From assembly GCA_963932465.1 (NCBI GenBank), contig OZ010789.1:593785581-593849580 (forward strand): a DNA stretch of 64,000 nucleotides, given 5' to 3'. Of the stretch, positions 46,957 through 57,993 are shown one piece after another. The stretch's first letter is position 1, and every line of letters begins with the position of its first letter. The stretch comes from Maratus speciosus (taxonomy: Eukaryota > Arthropoda > Arachnida > Araneae > Salticidae). The position numbers were made by a program, and so were the translations under genes. The notes under the pieces were generated by a model, which saw only the letters and a list, made by a program, of their open reading frames with translations, ran no database searches and was not told the DNA's origin.

Positions 46957-47199
46957 CCCCTTAATTCGCGCTCCCGTCATATTCACGGGCTATGTCTTTT
47001 ACTCAAATTGTTTGATTCCCACCAGTTTTATAAAATAGTGAAATTGGGTATACCCACCAGTTTTATAAAATAGTGAAATTGGGTATTTTTTGGTATCGTT
47101 TTTACTGTCATTAAATAAGGTGAATATTTATTTTTCATAAAAGTGGTGCCAATATGCAATTGAATTATTCAACCGTAATTTGATTCGAGCGTTAAGGGG
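46957..47199. mobile_element. TTAA-flanked MITE with internal duplication (243 bp)
   Basis: Ends CCCCTTAATTCGCGCTC and GAGCGTTAAGGGG, TTAA outside both (46953-46956 and 47200-47203). Inside, a block beginning CCCACCAGTTTTATAAAAT and ending AAATTGGGTAT is tandemly repeated twice (about 47018-47086). Confidence 0.82.
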
Positions 47200-47402
47200 T
47201 TAATGTAATTAATTTATTATTAAAATTTAATTTATTTTTTATTCTAAATTACTGATCATATTTAGAAAACAGTTTCAAGTATCAAAATATTCGCTAAACT
47301 TATGATGTAAATCAACATCACAAATGTACTGCAGCGATAAACATTCTGGTTATGGCATTGTTTACAATGCAGTCTTCTGCTGTCATCCAACTTGACAATT
47401 AA

Positions 47403-47576
47403 CCCTTTCAGGGGCGGTAATATGTTTATGAAACCAATTAATTTTATTTCCCAAACATCACAATGGCACCAGAATTGTGGTAAAGTAATTATCCTTTATT
47501 ATGTTACTGTTCGTAAATACCGGTGTCATTCATTCATTTCAACATTTTAGAAATTTAAGTGCTGCCCCGGAAAGGG
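47403..47576. mobile_element. TTAA-flanked MITE (174 bp)
   Basis: Ends CCCTTTCAGGGGC and GCCCCGGAAAGGG complement each other with one mismatch; TTAA outside (47399-47402 and 47577-47580). Confidence 0.86.
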
Positions 47577-47580
47577 TTAA

Positions 47581-47911
47581 CTTTCCGCGTTCTGTCTGTA
47601 ATGGCTTTTGCATGGGGAACTCACTATGCCTTCTTTTGGCTGATTTATTTATGGCTAACTCTTAGCTTTCAAAGGGTGTTTGCAAAAGGTACAATGCAAC
47701 TTCATGTCTGAAATCTAAGTGAGGGTTTTTATTTATGAACATAATCTTTATACCTTCTCGCATTGGTCAAGGTTTTATTTTTTCTTCATTTTTTGGCTGA
47801 ACCATATTCAAGTTTTCTACCTTTATCCTCTTCAAGTCTCTCTATTTTTTTTTTTTTTTTTTTTTTTGTATGTGTGACTTGCACTAGATTTAGAGGGTAC
47901 AAACTTCTTTT
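47581..47911. other. Non-coding stretch
   Basis: T-run near 47848-47867; no gene recognised. Confidence 0.6.
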
Positions 47912-48154
47912 TCACGCATACTTCAATTTCGCCAGCAGTATCGAAAGGTAAAATATCATTACACTTTTTGATATGTTATCATTTCCTTCTTCATCAATAA
48001 TTTCTGCTATTTCTGATGAAATAACGATAATATCTGTTTCGTTCCCGTCATAATTATATGAATCTTTATTAAAAATTCTTTGACGACCTTCCTCGAACGT
48101 AAAATATCTATTTGAAGTATTTCTATGAGCACAGAACAAGAAAAAAATGCACAT
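47912..48154 (-). pseudogene. Possible piggyBac transposase N-terminal fragment
   Basis: The 80-codon frame includes DIIVISSEIAEIIDEEGNDN, an acidic Ile/Glu/Asp-rich segment like the disordered N-terminal regions of PGBD transposases (TDEEG-type). No catalytic residues remain; the frame ends after about 15 unrelated residues. The call rests on this segment plus the TTAA-type end about 400 bp upstream, so it is tentative. It could be a chance frame. Confidence 0.35.
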
Positions 48155-48566
48155 AGTCGAACGATACGAGTGAGTATTGGAACTACACCTTTCTGCTGAC
48201 GATGCGTAAACGCAACACCTATTGTCTCTTCCACCCCCATTAAAACAAAAGCAACTGATTCGTTGAATGTTCTGATGTACTTTGACCTTGTCTAAAAATA
48301 GATTTACTCGAAAGCTTACGTTTGTCTAACTATATTTCTTCTGTGAAAACGACAACGTGAAAGTTTTCGTTTAAAAATGCTTTAAGTTTCGAACTTGTTA
48401 TTAAATAGAAAAAAAAAATGTCGAAAGAAAATATTTTTCTATTTAATTAGTAACCATAATATACCCTACTTAAAAATTACTATTAATGTAAAATTCATTT
48501 CATAGTTAATTTTTTATACGCATTTATTTTGACTGTTGCGTGAACGCAACACCAGCGGCTAATGGG
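47912..48566 (-). mobile_element. 5' end fragment of a piggyBac-type element
   Basis: On the minus strand the fragment begins inside TTAA (48567-48570) with CCCATTAGCCGCTGG and the GTTGCGTTCACGCAAC hairpin, repeats a similar motif (GTTGCGTTTACGCATC) near 48200, and then enters a frame resembling a piggyBac N-terminus. This matches the doubled-end layout of the element at 18894. The remainder of the transposase and the other TTAA are missing. Confidence 0.5.
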
Positions 48567-48570
48567 TTAA

Positions 48571-49089
48571 TAGGTTCATCTTATTTATTATTTTTTTTTT
48601 TTTTTACAAAACTATCTCTTCTCAAAACAGATTTTTTTTTAAATATAATCTACATATTTATTATTTAATACAAATAATAATTAAAGACAAAATCTACATG
48701 CGTCATATATTTATATATTTGGATATATATTTTAAGATTTTATAATACTATCTTGAATAACATATATTTTTAATAACTTAGCATTGAGATTGTCTTAAAA
48801 TATTTTTTTTTGTAAATTAGCATAGCTGCCAAATCTTACGCTTTTCAATACCACAAACATTAAATAGAAAATATTGCCTAATTTAATCAGCAGATTACGG
48901 CAATTTAAAGGAGTAAAATTTACAAGTAAGTTTTTGTGTTACAAACACACTTAAGAGTTTGCAGCTATAAATTAACATTATCTCATATTTGTCTATTTTG
49001 AATTTTTTACTATTTATTGCAGATAAAAAACATAAAATAAAAAATAGAATATTTTCTTCTAAACGTAAATCATAGCACCAGATTTAAAT
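48571..49089. other. AT-rich non-coding stretch
   Basis: T-runs near 48591; no gene or element recognised. Confidence 0.6.
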
Positions 49090-49099
49090 AAACAAATCT

Positions 49100-50465
49100 T
49101 CACAAGTGATAAGCTACCTACAATTGTCCTCTTAAAATATATAACTGCAATAACACTTTACTGATACCAAATAAGTTCATGCACATAAAAAAGACCTGTT
49201 GAAGGATGTGATTTTGTGAGTCAAATTTTTCTGTTATAATTTGAGAAAAAAAGTTATATAGTTCAAAGAGACCCATGACTGAGTACATGTTTTCAACAGT
49301 TATACAAATGAAACAGATTATGGTATGGGAGTGTAATTGATATCATAAGACATATCTAAAAGGTGAATTATAATAAAAAATCTTTAACACAATCAGTCAA
49401 TTGGTATATAAATCATAAGTGTTGTATATGTCCAAGTGGGACAAGTTATAACTGTTATGATTTGTTTACCAATAATTGTGTTAAAAATAATCTAATATAA
49501 TTACGCATGCAGCGTTTACTGCAGTGCCAAAAATAACCTTCTATTTATTTTGATTCAGATATGAGGCCAGGTGCTGTGATCATTAAAGACCAGTTGGGTG
49601 AATTAGTCCTCCAGAGTCGTCAGAAATTGTTCATTTGGTAGAGCATTGGCTGTCTCGGTCAAGACATCCCTGGCTCGAATCCTGGACAAGAATTTTATAT
49701 CCCACTTGGACATTTATAACGGTTAAAAGGTGAATTGTTTGTGGCAAAAGTGAAAATAATGCAAAGAGCCCTGTAACTCACATTTAATTTTTTTTTCATA
49801 TCGAAGTGCATGTTATTCCTTAAGACTTTACTCATGATTGGAATTGTATTTAGTAAAAAGGTGTTTTAAAAAATTGAATTGTTTGGTTGCAAAATTCTAT
49901 CTTAAAAATAAAATATCTTGTGCTGAATAAATACTAACCACCATATTGAAATAGAGAGACCTTCAAAAAGATAAGCTACCATCAATTGACATCTTTAATT
50001 ATGTTTCTGCAATAATACGTTACTGATGTCAAATAAATCCATTCACATTTAGAAAATAAGATAGAGAGATTTATATTTCGGAGAGCGGTTTATACCATAA
50101 GATTTGCAGAAGAGTGTGAAGTTTTGAGTGAAACTTTTTGGCGTATATTTTAAAAATATATGTATACAGTTCAAAAGTGACACAGAAGTGAGTTCATATT
50201 TTAAACATTTATACAAATTTCACAAATTATGATTTGGGAGTGAAATTTATACAATGAATGAAATTTATATAATTACCTGAAATGTTAAGTGTTTGTAATG
50301 AAAGGGAAAATCAATTTAAAGATGTAAGTCACACTTAAAATATGTAAAAATTGCATATCGGAGTGTGGAGTGTTCTTTAAGAATTCATAAATGATCGGAA
50401 TCGTATGTAGTAAAAAGTATTTGAAAGAAACTTTGAATTGTTTTAGTTTAAAAATTCTAACTTAT
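49100..50465. repeat. Diverged tandem duplication, arms about 49100-49910 and 49965-50465
   Basis: GATAAGCTACC...CAATTG and AACTGCAATAA...TTACTGAT blocks open both arms (49108 and 49970). AGTTCAAA...GAC...GAGT and TATGG(T)ATGGGAGTG/TATGATTTGGGAGTG blocks follow (49260-49335 and 50165-50240). TAGTAAAAAG and GAATTGTTT(G/T) blocks close them (49852-49885 and 50410-50445). The first arm is longer because it contains a 355-bp insertion. No protein is encoded. Confidence 0.75.
49370..49724. mobile_element. SINE-like insertion with tRNA-like segment and 12-bp target duplication
   Basis: Flanked by AAAAGGTGAATT on both sides (49358-49369 and 49725-49736); the other arm of the local duplication lacks it, giving an empty site. 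It contains GGTAGAGCATTGGCTGTCTC followed by GGCTCGAATCC, like a tRNA D-arm and the pol III B box. TGTCCAAGTGGGA occurs near 49429 and in inverted form near 49690. The tRNA-like part is near the right end, not the left, so this is not a textbook SINE layout. Confidence 0.68.
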
Positions 50466-53149
50466 TCTTAAGGTGCATAACTTACTACAATACTACAATT
50501 TGTGAAAGAGTGAGACCACTGTGAATTCGTATAGCATTTAGATAGGGATACCCAGTTTATAAATGAATATATAGTCATATATTCATTTGCAATTTCTATA
50601 AAGAAATTGGATTTTTTTACAGGTTATTATTTCCACGAAATGTTGCATTCATTACGTAAATTCCTTCGACACGGTGATATGCTGTAAAATACTTAATAAT
50701 ATTTATTTTATTTGAAAAAGGAAAATGTTAGGATAATTGGTGAGTGGAGGTTCACTTGATCATAGCGTTTCTTGGCTGTATTCTTTTTATTCATACATCT
50801 GGATCATACTCAGAACAAAATTAGTAGAACAGAAATAAATATTAGATAACCCGGTTAAAGCCGGAAGTAATAAGACAAGTTTCACAATTTGTAGGAATTC
50901 AAATAAAATAGTTGCTAATTTTAAGCAATATTTTAAGCAAGAAATGTAATTAAAATCGTTTGTAAAGTGCCAATCTTTCAGAATATATTTAAAAATTAAA
51001 AATGTCATAGTACTGGCTTGGTTGAGAACCAGCCAAAGACTGAAAAGTTTTCAGCATTGTTTTCGTAACTAATGAAAAGTCATTCAAAATTTATTTTCTA
51101 TTGTGGATAAGTGCTAATTTAGCATTTCAGAAATGACCGTCTTTCACAATATTTTATACAATTTAGTTTATACAGCAAAATTCGTTTTATATACGAACTT
51201 GAACAGTTATCTTTAAAATTGCCTTCTGAAATGTCGTTCACATACCCATGTGACACGTAATAAGTTTCCTACTTTAGAATCTTCAATTTAAAAGAAATCT
51301 GTAAAAATACCCCTCCTCCCCCCCCCACACACGAATTCACACATTAAACAAATGACATTAAAAAAACATGAATTCTAATTATACTCAACAGTACAAAATA
51401 ATTGAAAATGTTACATTTCATTATAATTCGATTAAATATCACCCACGTTTTTTTAAATTACAAAATGATTTAACTGTACTGTTTTCTTTGCTCGATGAAC
51501 TAAAAAGTTTTAAGGTTGTTCGGTATCTCTTTCGAGTTACACACACACAAAAAAAAATATTTGCTGCACATTCGAAAAATAAATAAAAACACATTTTACG
51601 GTTAATTTAATTTCAGAATTATATGCGTTTGTATTGTTTATTTTTTATTTCTACTTTATTGCCTTCCATACTAAGTATCATCAAAATCTATTTTGTTTTG
51701 CTTAGTAACAGTTCCTTATATCTGTTCAATTTCGTTTATTAATGAAATGAGCTGATTTTTTTTAAATTCAACAAAATATAGTATAAGTAAAGTCTTTAGA
51801 AAAGCGTTCTGAAACTGTTTATTCTTAATGGTATTTTAAATTTCATTAAAATGTACAACAGTAAATTGAAGAAAAAAATTACAACATTGTTTACTTAGTG
51901 CTAATCTTTAAACATAGCACCAAATGAAATCTTCAGCATGTTTTAAATAACTCATTTATCTCTGCTGACTTTTTTTTTTAATTTAAAATACCACAATATG
52001 GTTTAAGATATATAGATTATGAGATATATAGAGCAATATAGTTTAATAACTAACTTTTGCTTTATTTGTCAAAGAGGATTCATAATTATCTGCAAGATTC
52101 AGCCTATTGTAATTAATAATAATACGAAAAGAATCATAAAGATTTTTTTCTGAAAACGCGTTTCATTATTCATTGTGTTTGTTTAATATTTTCATACATT
52201 TTAAAAGTCACACTTTATGAGGGTAAGTTTAAGGAACAAAAGTTATGTCATAATAATAAAAACTTGTTTAATAATTTATTAGAATTATATTATAATTAAA
52301 TTAATTATAATTTATATTGCATCTACAAAAAGAATAATTGTATGAAATGAAAAAGTCATGTTTATGATTTAACTAAATGTTTCATTTATTAAACCTTATT
52401 TGTACAATATATTTCATATTTCAGTACATAGAACATAAAAATCGTTATTAATGACAAAAGCAAATATTTGATTGCAATTAATCGATTATGCGTAATGCTT
52501 TAGTTTTTAAATATTTTGTTTTCTGAAGATAAATTAGAAAGAAATGTTTTCAATGCAGTTTTCTAATTTATACAAAACAAAAGTAAAATTTTTGAAAATC
52601 CATATTTACAGGATACTTTCAAAAAGTCTATAATTATATAGTTTAAAAAATCTAAATAATTAGTATAATTATTGGAAACATTAAAAATGTTTCTTTTTAC
52701 TCTTCTCTAGATCTCAATATTTCAAGCATTAGCCGATAGAGTGCTGAAATCAAAATGCGGTATGCGGTTTTCACCGTCCTATACAGTTTAATCCCGCTTT
52801 TCAAAACAGAGTCTTCTTGCGAATTTCCAATCAATTACTCTAAAAAAAATTATAATTAGTTCTATAGGTGTATTGCTGCAGCTGTGTTCTTTTAAGTATT
52901 TTTCTACATCTTTGACTTCATTTTAATTAAGTTCTAACTAACAAAAATATAATTTAAATTTGTAACTAGTATCCATAAGGCCGAAATGTTGGAGCTTGAA
53001 GGCGCGTAAACTTAAAAGATAGTATTTAAAAAAAATGTTTTATTTTCTAGATTGCTGTTTAATAAAATAAAAGTAAGTTTGATATAACAATCGTCGATAC
53101 TTCATTTTAAAGTGTTTAACTCAGTTGTCAATTTCCTCGGGTAATGCAC
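50466..53149. other. AT-rich non-coding stretch
   Basis: No gene recognised. A C-run and CA-run occur near 51315-51333, and a TAATTA-rich patch near 52270-52320. The 73- and 72-codon frames at 50787 (minus) and 51368 (plus) have no motif. Confidence 0.6.
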
Positions 53150-54620
53150 AAATTCTAATCTGTCAGCAAGTGCTCCCATACTTCTAATTTGGGTAAAGCC
53201 TGTCCTTAGCGAAAACTGCTTCCAATAGAACTTTCTCTAAATGACAAACTACAGTATAAATGACATAAGTTGTTTTATGTGATAACACCTTTAGATGGAT
53301 ATCCACAGCAGTTTTTGACAATGTTAAACTCGAGGATCTATGTATGGTGGAAAGGTATGAAACAGTTAAAGGTAACTAACTTCGTGAGAATGAAGCTTTT
53401 TGTTCTTTCCAATATTTACAAATAGGTTTGATATATATAAAAAAAAATACAGTTAGGAATGGCTCATGATACTCAACAAAATGAACTATTATGGCCTGTG
53501 GCAAGCCTCGAGGTTGAAAACGTGGGCCATAGGCAATATCTTTTACCGCACTTACGTTTACCAATTCTCACTCCGTTCAGATATTGGTATGTAGCATAAT
53601 GCATAACCCTGCATCCAGCTGCTGAGGAAAGTCTTGACTGAAGTCCAGACGCGTGATCACCTTCACTCTATCTTGCTATTTAATCATCGTGATCTTCTAA
53701 ATTCTTGTTTATTGGCCCCCACTTTGATTTGAAAAGTGCTTCTTGATTATATTCTTTAGCTTGCTTGGTTTTGAGAAAAAGACATATGGCACCTTCAAAC
53801 ATTCAAGTTAGCCGAAAGCAGTATATCTTTGCGTTTTTGCATAAGGGGTGAGAGGTAGTCAAAAACTTGACTCACGTAAAGTGAGTTCAGTGTCTTTCGG
53901 AACTGTGTCTGCTGATCGTCGTTTTGTCTCAATGAATTTGTTAATGTGAAACATTTTTTTAAAAGCACTGAGCATTTTTTGTCCGCGAAGAATCAAAATG
54001 ACTTTTAAAGAATGTCTCTTATATAGAGGGATGTCTATTACGCGATGTAACTACCTAACACGTTCAAAGATTTAAACAAATAAGCCTCTAAAAGGCTAAA
54101 TGCTATCTATTTTACGTTCGCGACATTTTTGTTCAAGATCAGCCATAAGACGATATCCTATCATTGAAAATTCACCAATAATGAGAAATAACACTGTATC
54201 CATTCTGAGCTGTAGATTTATTGCTGACTTTTTAAATTAGAGAACTATTTCAAACACGTTGGTTCTTTAAGAATTGAGTGAGTTACCTTGTCTTTGACAT
54301 TAAATGCAGCAGTACCTGTTAGTGCCAAAAGAATGATAGCTTCTGATCCTAACTGCTCTGATTGTTTTACTAATTTCTTTGATTTTTGTACATTTTACAG
54401 CTCTTCCTTTTCCAATAATAAAAGTTGATTTTGGGAAATTTGTAGCCTTTGTTTGCAAAGACAAAAGCTGTTCAGTACATAACTGAAGGCAGCATAATTG
54501 GTTGTTCTTTAGAATAATTCAGAAATGTTAAAAGTAAAGAGAAACCATTGCATAAGAGAATCTACGGTAAAGATAAAAATTACCCCCGGATGTATTTGAG
54601 AGATTTTGATTTTTTTAATT
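53150..54620 (-). pseudogene. Helitron/PIF1-type helicase relic, many stops and frameshifts
   Basis: Reading right to left across several frames: ILLALTGTAAFNVKDKVTHS (about 54361-54280; the ATP-domain block that reads TGTAAFNVxGxTxHS in Helitron and PIF1 helicases), GEFSMIGYRLMADLEQKCRE (about 54180-54115; Walker B-type DExSMIG with D replaced by G), RRSADTV...LTLRES (about 53930-53870), LSSAAGCRVM (about 53640-53600) and VKDIAYGPRFQPRGLPQAII (53545-53490; in a 62-codon open frame). These occur in the family order, but the Walker A motif, frame and most of the N-terminal Rep part are not visible. Such helicases unwind DNA during rolling-circle transposition. A domesticated PIF1 pseudogene is the alternative. 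Confidence 0.72.
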
Positions 54621-54726
54621 TAGCTCCGATCTTTGAGAACTTTATCCGTCGAGTTAGCGGCATAAAACTTCAAAACGCCTTCAGAGACTTGCTTGTCTGG
54701 CACAGTCTTTAACTTTGTCATGCTTT

Positions 54727-55128
54727 TTAGGGATGGAAGATCGCAGAAAGCCTAAGTATTCCCTTTTGAATCCCTGATTCTCGAGTATAACTCAAGTAGA
54801 TTCCTTTAGTTTTTAGTTCGCGCATCCAATAACCATATTTAATCGCAGAAATATCATTACATATAACATCTTGATCTAAAGCATCCAAATTACAAACATA
54901 ATTACCATCAAGACTACTTAAATAAATTTTGTAGCATTTATGCTTAAACATTTTTGTTTTTCTACCGCCAAATAATGAATGGCAAAACTCTTCTTCTCTT
55001 TGAAAATCAAAACCCAGTTCCTTAGCAGTGGATTTTAAAATATAAGATTTTTGGGATCCTGTGTCTATAATTATTCTTGCCTTACGGCTTGAAATTTTCC
55101 CTTTTATATTTACAACTAGCGTTTGTAA
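54727..55128 (-). pseudogene. pol: BEL/Pao aspartic protease (DUF1758-type), truncated
   Basis: In the same frame as the knuckles: IIIDTGSQKSYILKSTAKEL (active-site Asp in DTG near 55065), then NLDALDQDVICNDIS and YGYWMRELKTKGIYLS, the conserved middle of Pao proteases. The expected IGAD block is absent and the frame stops at 54727, so the domain is cut before completion. It would process Gag-Pol. Confidence 0.85.
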
Positions 55129-55608
55129 TTAAACTTCATTTGTGGAAGAAAATTTCTTATTTATGTTATGGTTATGTGTAAAAAGTGCATCAACACTTTT
55201 TTCATTTGCCTCATCATTGGGGGATTTTGATATTTCTTTAGATTTATAACATTCTAAATTAGGACACATAAATTTTACATGTCTTTTCGAACAATTTTGA
55301 CATCTAATGTTCGATCTAGTACACGAAACAGCCATATGGCCCTTGGAAAAGCACGTACGGCACAGTCCTTTATTTCTCATGATCGAAAGTTTTTCTGACA
55401 TCGGCATAAAAAATGCCTTCTTGCAGAAACGCGTTTCATGGTCTTTCGAACAAAATACGCATGAGACATCATTATAATTATGAGAAATCAGTAATGCCGC
55501 GGAAAAGATACTGCCTTTAGAATTCTGGCTTGATGCCAAATTTTTTCTTTCTGGTACAAAGTAACAAATATCTGATCTACTCAATTTTATTTTTTCCTCT
55601 GACTGTAC
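55129..55608 (-). pseudogene. gag: BEL/Pao Gag C-terminal zinc knuckles
   Basis: The frame continues the Gag after the indel at about 55614. It contains CVFCSKDHETRFC, then CRTCFSKGHMAVSC and CQNCSKRHVKFMC, three CxxCx4Hx4C-type knuckles spaced as in Pao elements; they bind the genomic RNA. A TAA near 55128 ends this segment just before the protease, in the same frame, and sequence similarity to the family carries on beyond it, so it is probably a point mutation. Confidence 0.88.
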
Positions 55609-55609
55609 T

Positions 55610-56500
55610 TCATTTTTTAAGAAATAAGATTATTGCGTCGATGCTAGATAATTTTTGTTCATTTTCAATAGTTTTCCTCTGTCTTTCGAATGATCGTAGA
55701 ATATTAACCGGTAATGAACTTTCAACCAGCGGATACAATATAACACCACACATTTCTGTAGTGACACCTAGCGAACCCAATGCCCTGATTTGGGTCGAAA
55801 GTTTATTGTATAAGCTATTCAAAGAATCAACTTTCTTTTTTGTTGCATTAGTCAATACTAGTTTCAATAATTCTCTCACATAAAAATCGATTAGGAAATC
55901 GGATCTACCATATCTCTCTTCTAAACTATTAATCGCTAAAGAATAGTTATCATTTGTCACTGGGAACGACTCTACTAATTCCCTGGATTCTGAATTTATT
56001 TTCATCGACTGAATTAAATAATGGAATTTATCCACGTTAGTTAAATTTGTATTTCCATGTATAGTTTTGAATTGGTTCCAAAAGGTAAGCCAATCCTTTA
56101 AATCTCCACCAAACTTATACAGTTCAACTTCAGGGAGTCGTAAAGTTTTTAATTTTTCATTTTCTGTTTCAAATTTACGAGCCGAATTATTTTCATTTCG
56201 ATTTAATTTTGTCTTAAAATTATCTAATCGCCGCTGTGCTTTTATTTGGATTGTTAAAGGCTTTTCTCTATATTCTTCAACTGAATCAAATTCTGCTTCA
56301 AATTCGGTATCATCTGATAAACCATCTAAATAATTCTTATGAGTAATCTCTAACGCGTCAGCTTTCTGTTTAAATAAATAGAAATGAATTTCGATTTCAT
56401 CATGTTCGGCATTTGCGTCATTCAATACACTTTCTAATTTATTATATGCATTTTTAAAAGCTGAACGTTGAGTCGTTTTATTTCTTTTTAAAACTTCCAT
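55610..56500 (-). pseudogene. gag: BEL/Pao Gag, capsid region
   Basis: A 296-codon open frame from ATG (56498-56500). The N-terminal 100 residues are charged and coiled-coil-like (AFKNAYNKLESVLNDANAEH). At about residues 120-260 lie LRLPEVELYKFGGDLKDWLT, FWNQFKTIH, DKFHYLIQSM, ELVESFPVTNDNY, LEERYGRSDFLIDFYVRELL, the characteristic Pao Gag block (DUF1759 type). This is a structural protein forming the particle. It ends prematurely in a short A-run: a one-base indel in LKK-stop near 55614 shifts the frame, and the knuckle region continues in the next frame at 55584. The reading frame is otherwise intact. Confidence 0.9.
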
Positions 56501-56629
56501 TTCTACTATCGGAGTTATGCAATATTTTTAAATTCTAGCACATAATAATTATATAACTTCAAAATCGACAGTTTCGTTCTTACCTTTAATCCTTTCTTAG
56601 CTGCATAAATCTGCCAGAATCCAACGAAA

Positions 56630-56649
56630 TCGCCCACCCAGGGGCGCCA
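56630..56649 (-). other. Likely primer-binding site of the BEL/Pao element
   Basis: The minus strand reads TGGCGCCCCTGGGTGGGCGA about 130 bp before the Gag start. TGGCGCC starts are typical BEL/Pao primer sites complementary to a host tRNA 3' end. It fixes the inner edge of the LTR at about 56650. Confidence 0.7.
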
Positions 56650-57160
56650 GAAATATAGAAAATAAAACTACGAATTAAAAATAAATGAGAAACTTCGTTG
56701 GAATCGACGACAGACGACGTAGATGAGTTTCATTGTTTTTACTTGTAAATAACACAATATTTCCAAAAGCACACATAGCTAAATATAACGCGCAAATTAT
56801 GTGCATATTTACAATTTAAAAATAATTTCTTTTCGAAACATTCACTCTGAACATCTTATACATCAAAATTATAGCATTTGCTTTCGAGTTACATTGTTAC
56901 GACTCAAAATCGTCGAAGATCTTTCTAACAACATTCTACATCAACAAACCTGCTGTTGCCATTCGCAACAAAGTAAAAGTGGCTTTGGTGGGTTTCTTCT
57001 TCTCGCGTCACTAATGTTTTAATTAATAACGTGATGAATCTCGCCGAATTTCGACGAAAGAAATTGTTTAAAAACGAACTCATACATAGATTACTACTTA
57101 GTCTCTTAAAGCAAATATTATTTTTAACTTAATGTTACCAAAATACTAATTCCATAGACT
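56650..57160 (-). repeat. Putative 5' LTR of the BEL/Pao element
   Basis: Inferred from the primer site at its inner edge. The outer edge is not defined: no second LTR is present for comparison and no clear TG start could be chosen. The 73-codon plus-strand frame at 56801 is inside it and is not a gene. Confidence 0.45.
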
Positions 57161-57261
57161 TCGACTGTTCAAAATATAAAAAAATTAAACTGTATTATTT
57201 ATTATACCTAATCAAGATATGTAATTTTGTTTAAATTACCCATTGAGTCTGTTATGCTTAA

Positions 57262-57466
57262 AAGGCACAGATGTCAAATACCATATTGGCGCGATTTTTT
57301 CCCCAGGCCAGTTCGGGGAAAACGTCAACAGCACAAACAATAACATCCGTGTTAGCATATCAAACAAAATAACGACACTTTGGCGCCAGTTAAGTACCCG
57401 TTGCGTATATGAAATTGGCGTCAGAAAAATCGCGCCAATAGGGGGCGTATATGACATCTGTGCCGT
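57262..57466. mobile_element. TTAA-flanked TIR element (205 bp)
   Basis: Left AAGGCACAGATGTCA and right TGACATCTGTGCCGT are complementary, and an inner ATTGGCGCGATTTTT block is also inverted (57285 and 57425). TTAA stands outside at 57258-57261 and 57467-57470. Both overlapping 73-75-codon frames here come from the inverted repeat. Confidence 0.82.
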
Positions 57467-57993
57467 TTAAAATTGCCGATTGAAAATTTAAAAAAAAAAA
57501 TATTTCACCTTAAGTCAATCATGGAATTATTTTTCGCGTAAAATCTAAACTTAAGGTTATTTTCACCGCCTCATAATTTGGCATACGCATCTCTTATATT
57601 TACATTCACCATTTCAAAAACATTACAATTCGCAATATATGATTAATACATATATTTATAAACTTGAAATCAAGTTTGTCAACGACGACTTTGTATGTGA
57701 ACATTCGCACTCTTGACTTGTGATTCTAATCTCTGTATCGGCGAGTAAAATTCCAGAAATTTATATCTTTTAGAGGCGTTCTTAGTAAAATATTTCCTTT
57801 TATCAGAGAAAATAATCCTTTTCATTTAAATATGACGTCATTTTGCCTCATTGAAGCATTTCACCATGCGTCTCAAACTCAATGAATGAAAAAGAATCTC
57901 TAAAATAATAGCCTAAGTCATGTGACTGTCATCAATAGTTCCGGGTTGACCGCTTCACTTTTTATATGCCAAACAGCCAATTTGGTAATTTAA

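Larger units (their letters stand above)
54727..57160 (-). mobile_element. BEL/Pao LTR retrotransposon, 5' part only
   Basis: On the minus strand: a likely LTR, a primer-binding-type sequence, Gag with the Pao-specific DUF1759-like domain, zinc knuckles, and the DUF1758-type aspartic protease. RT, RNase H and integrase are missing; the element ends near 54740 and is followed by the helicase relic in the same orientation. The coding damage in what remains is light, so truncation rather than age removed the polymerase. Confidence 0.85.

Noticed and set aside
49600..49700. Possible tRNA gene (GGTAGAGC...GGCTCGAATCC)
   Set aside because: The D-arm 5' side and acceptor stem do not pair, and the segment is inside a duplicated-target insertion, so it is treated as a tRNA-derived repeat.
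56801..57022. 73-codon plus-strand frame
   Set aside because: It lies in the inferred BEL/Pao LTR on the opposite strand and has no domain.
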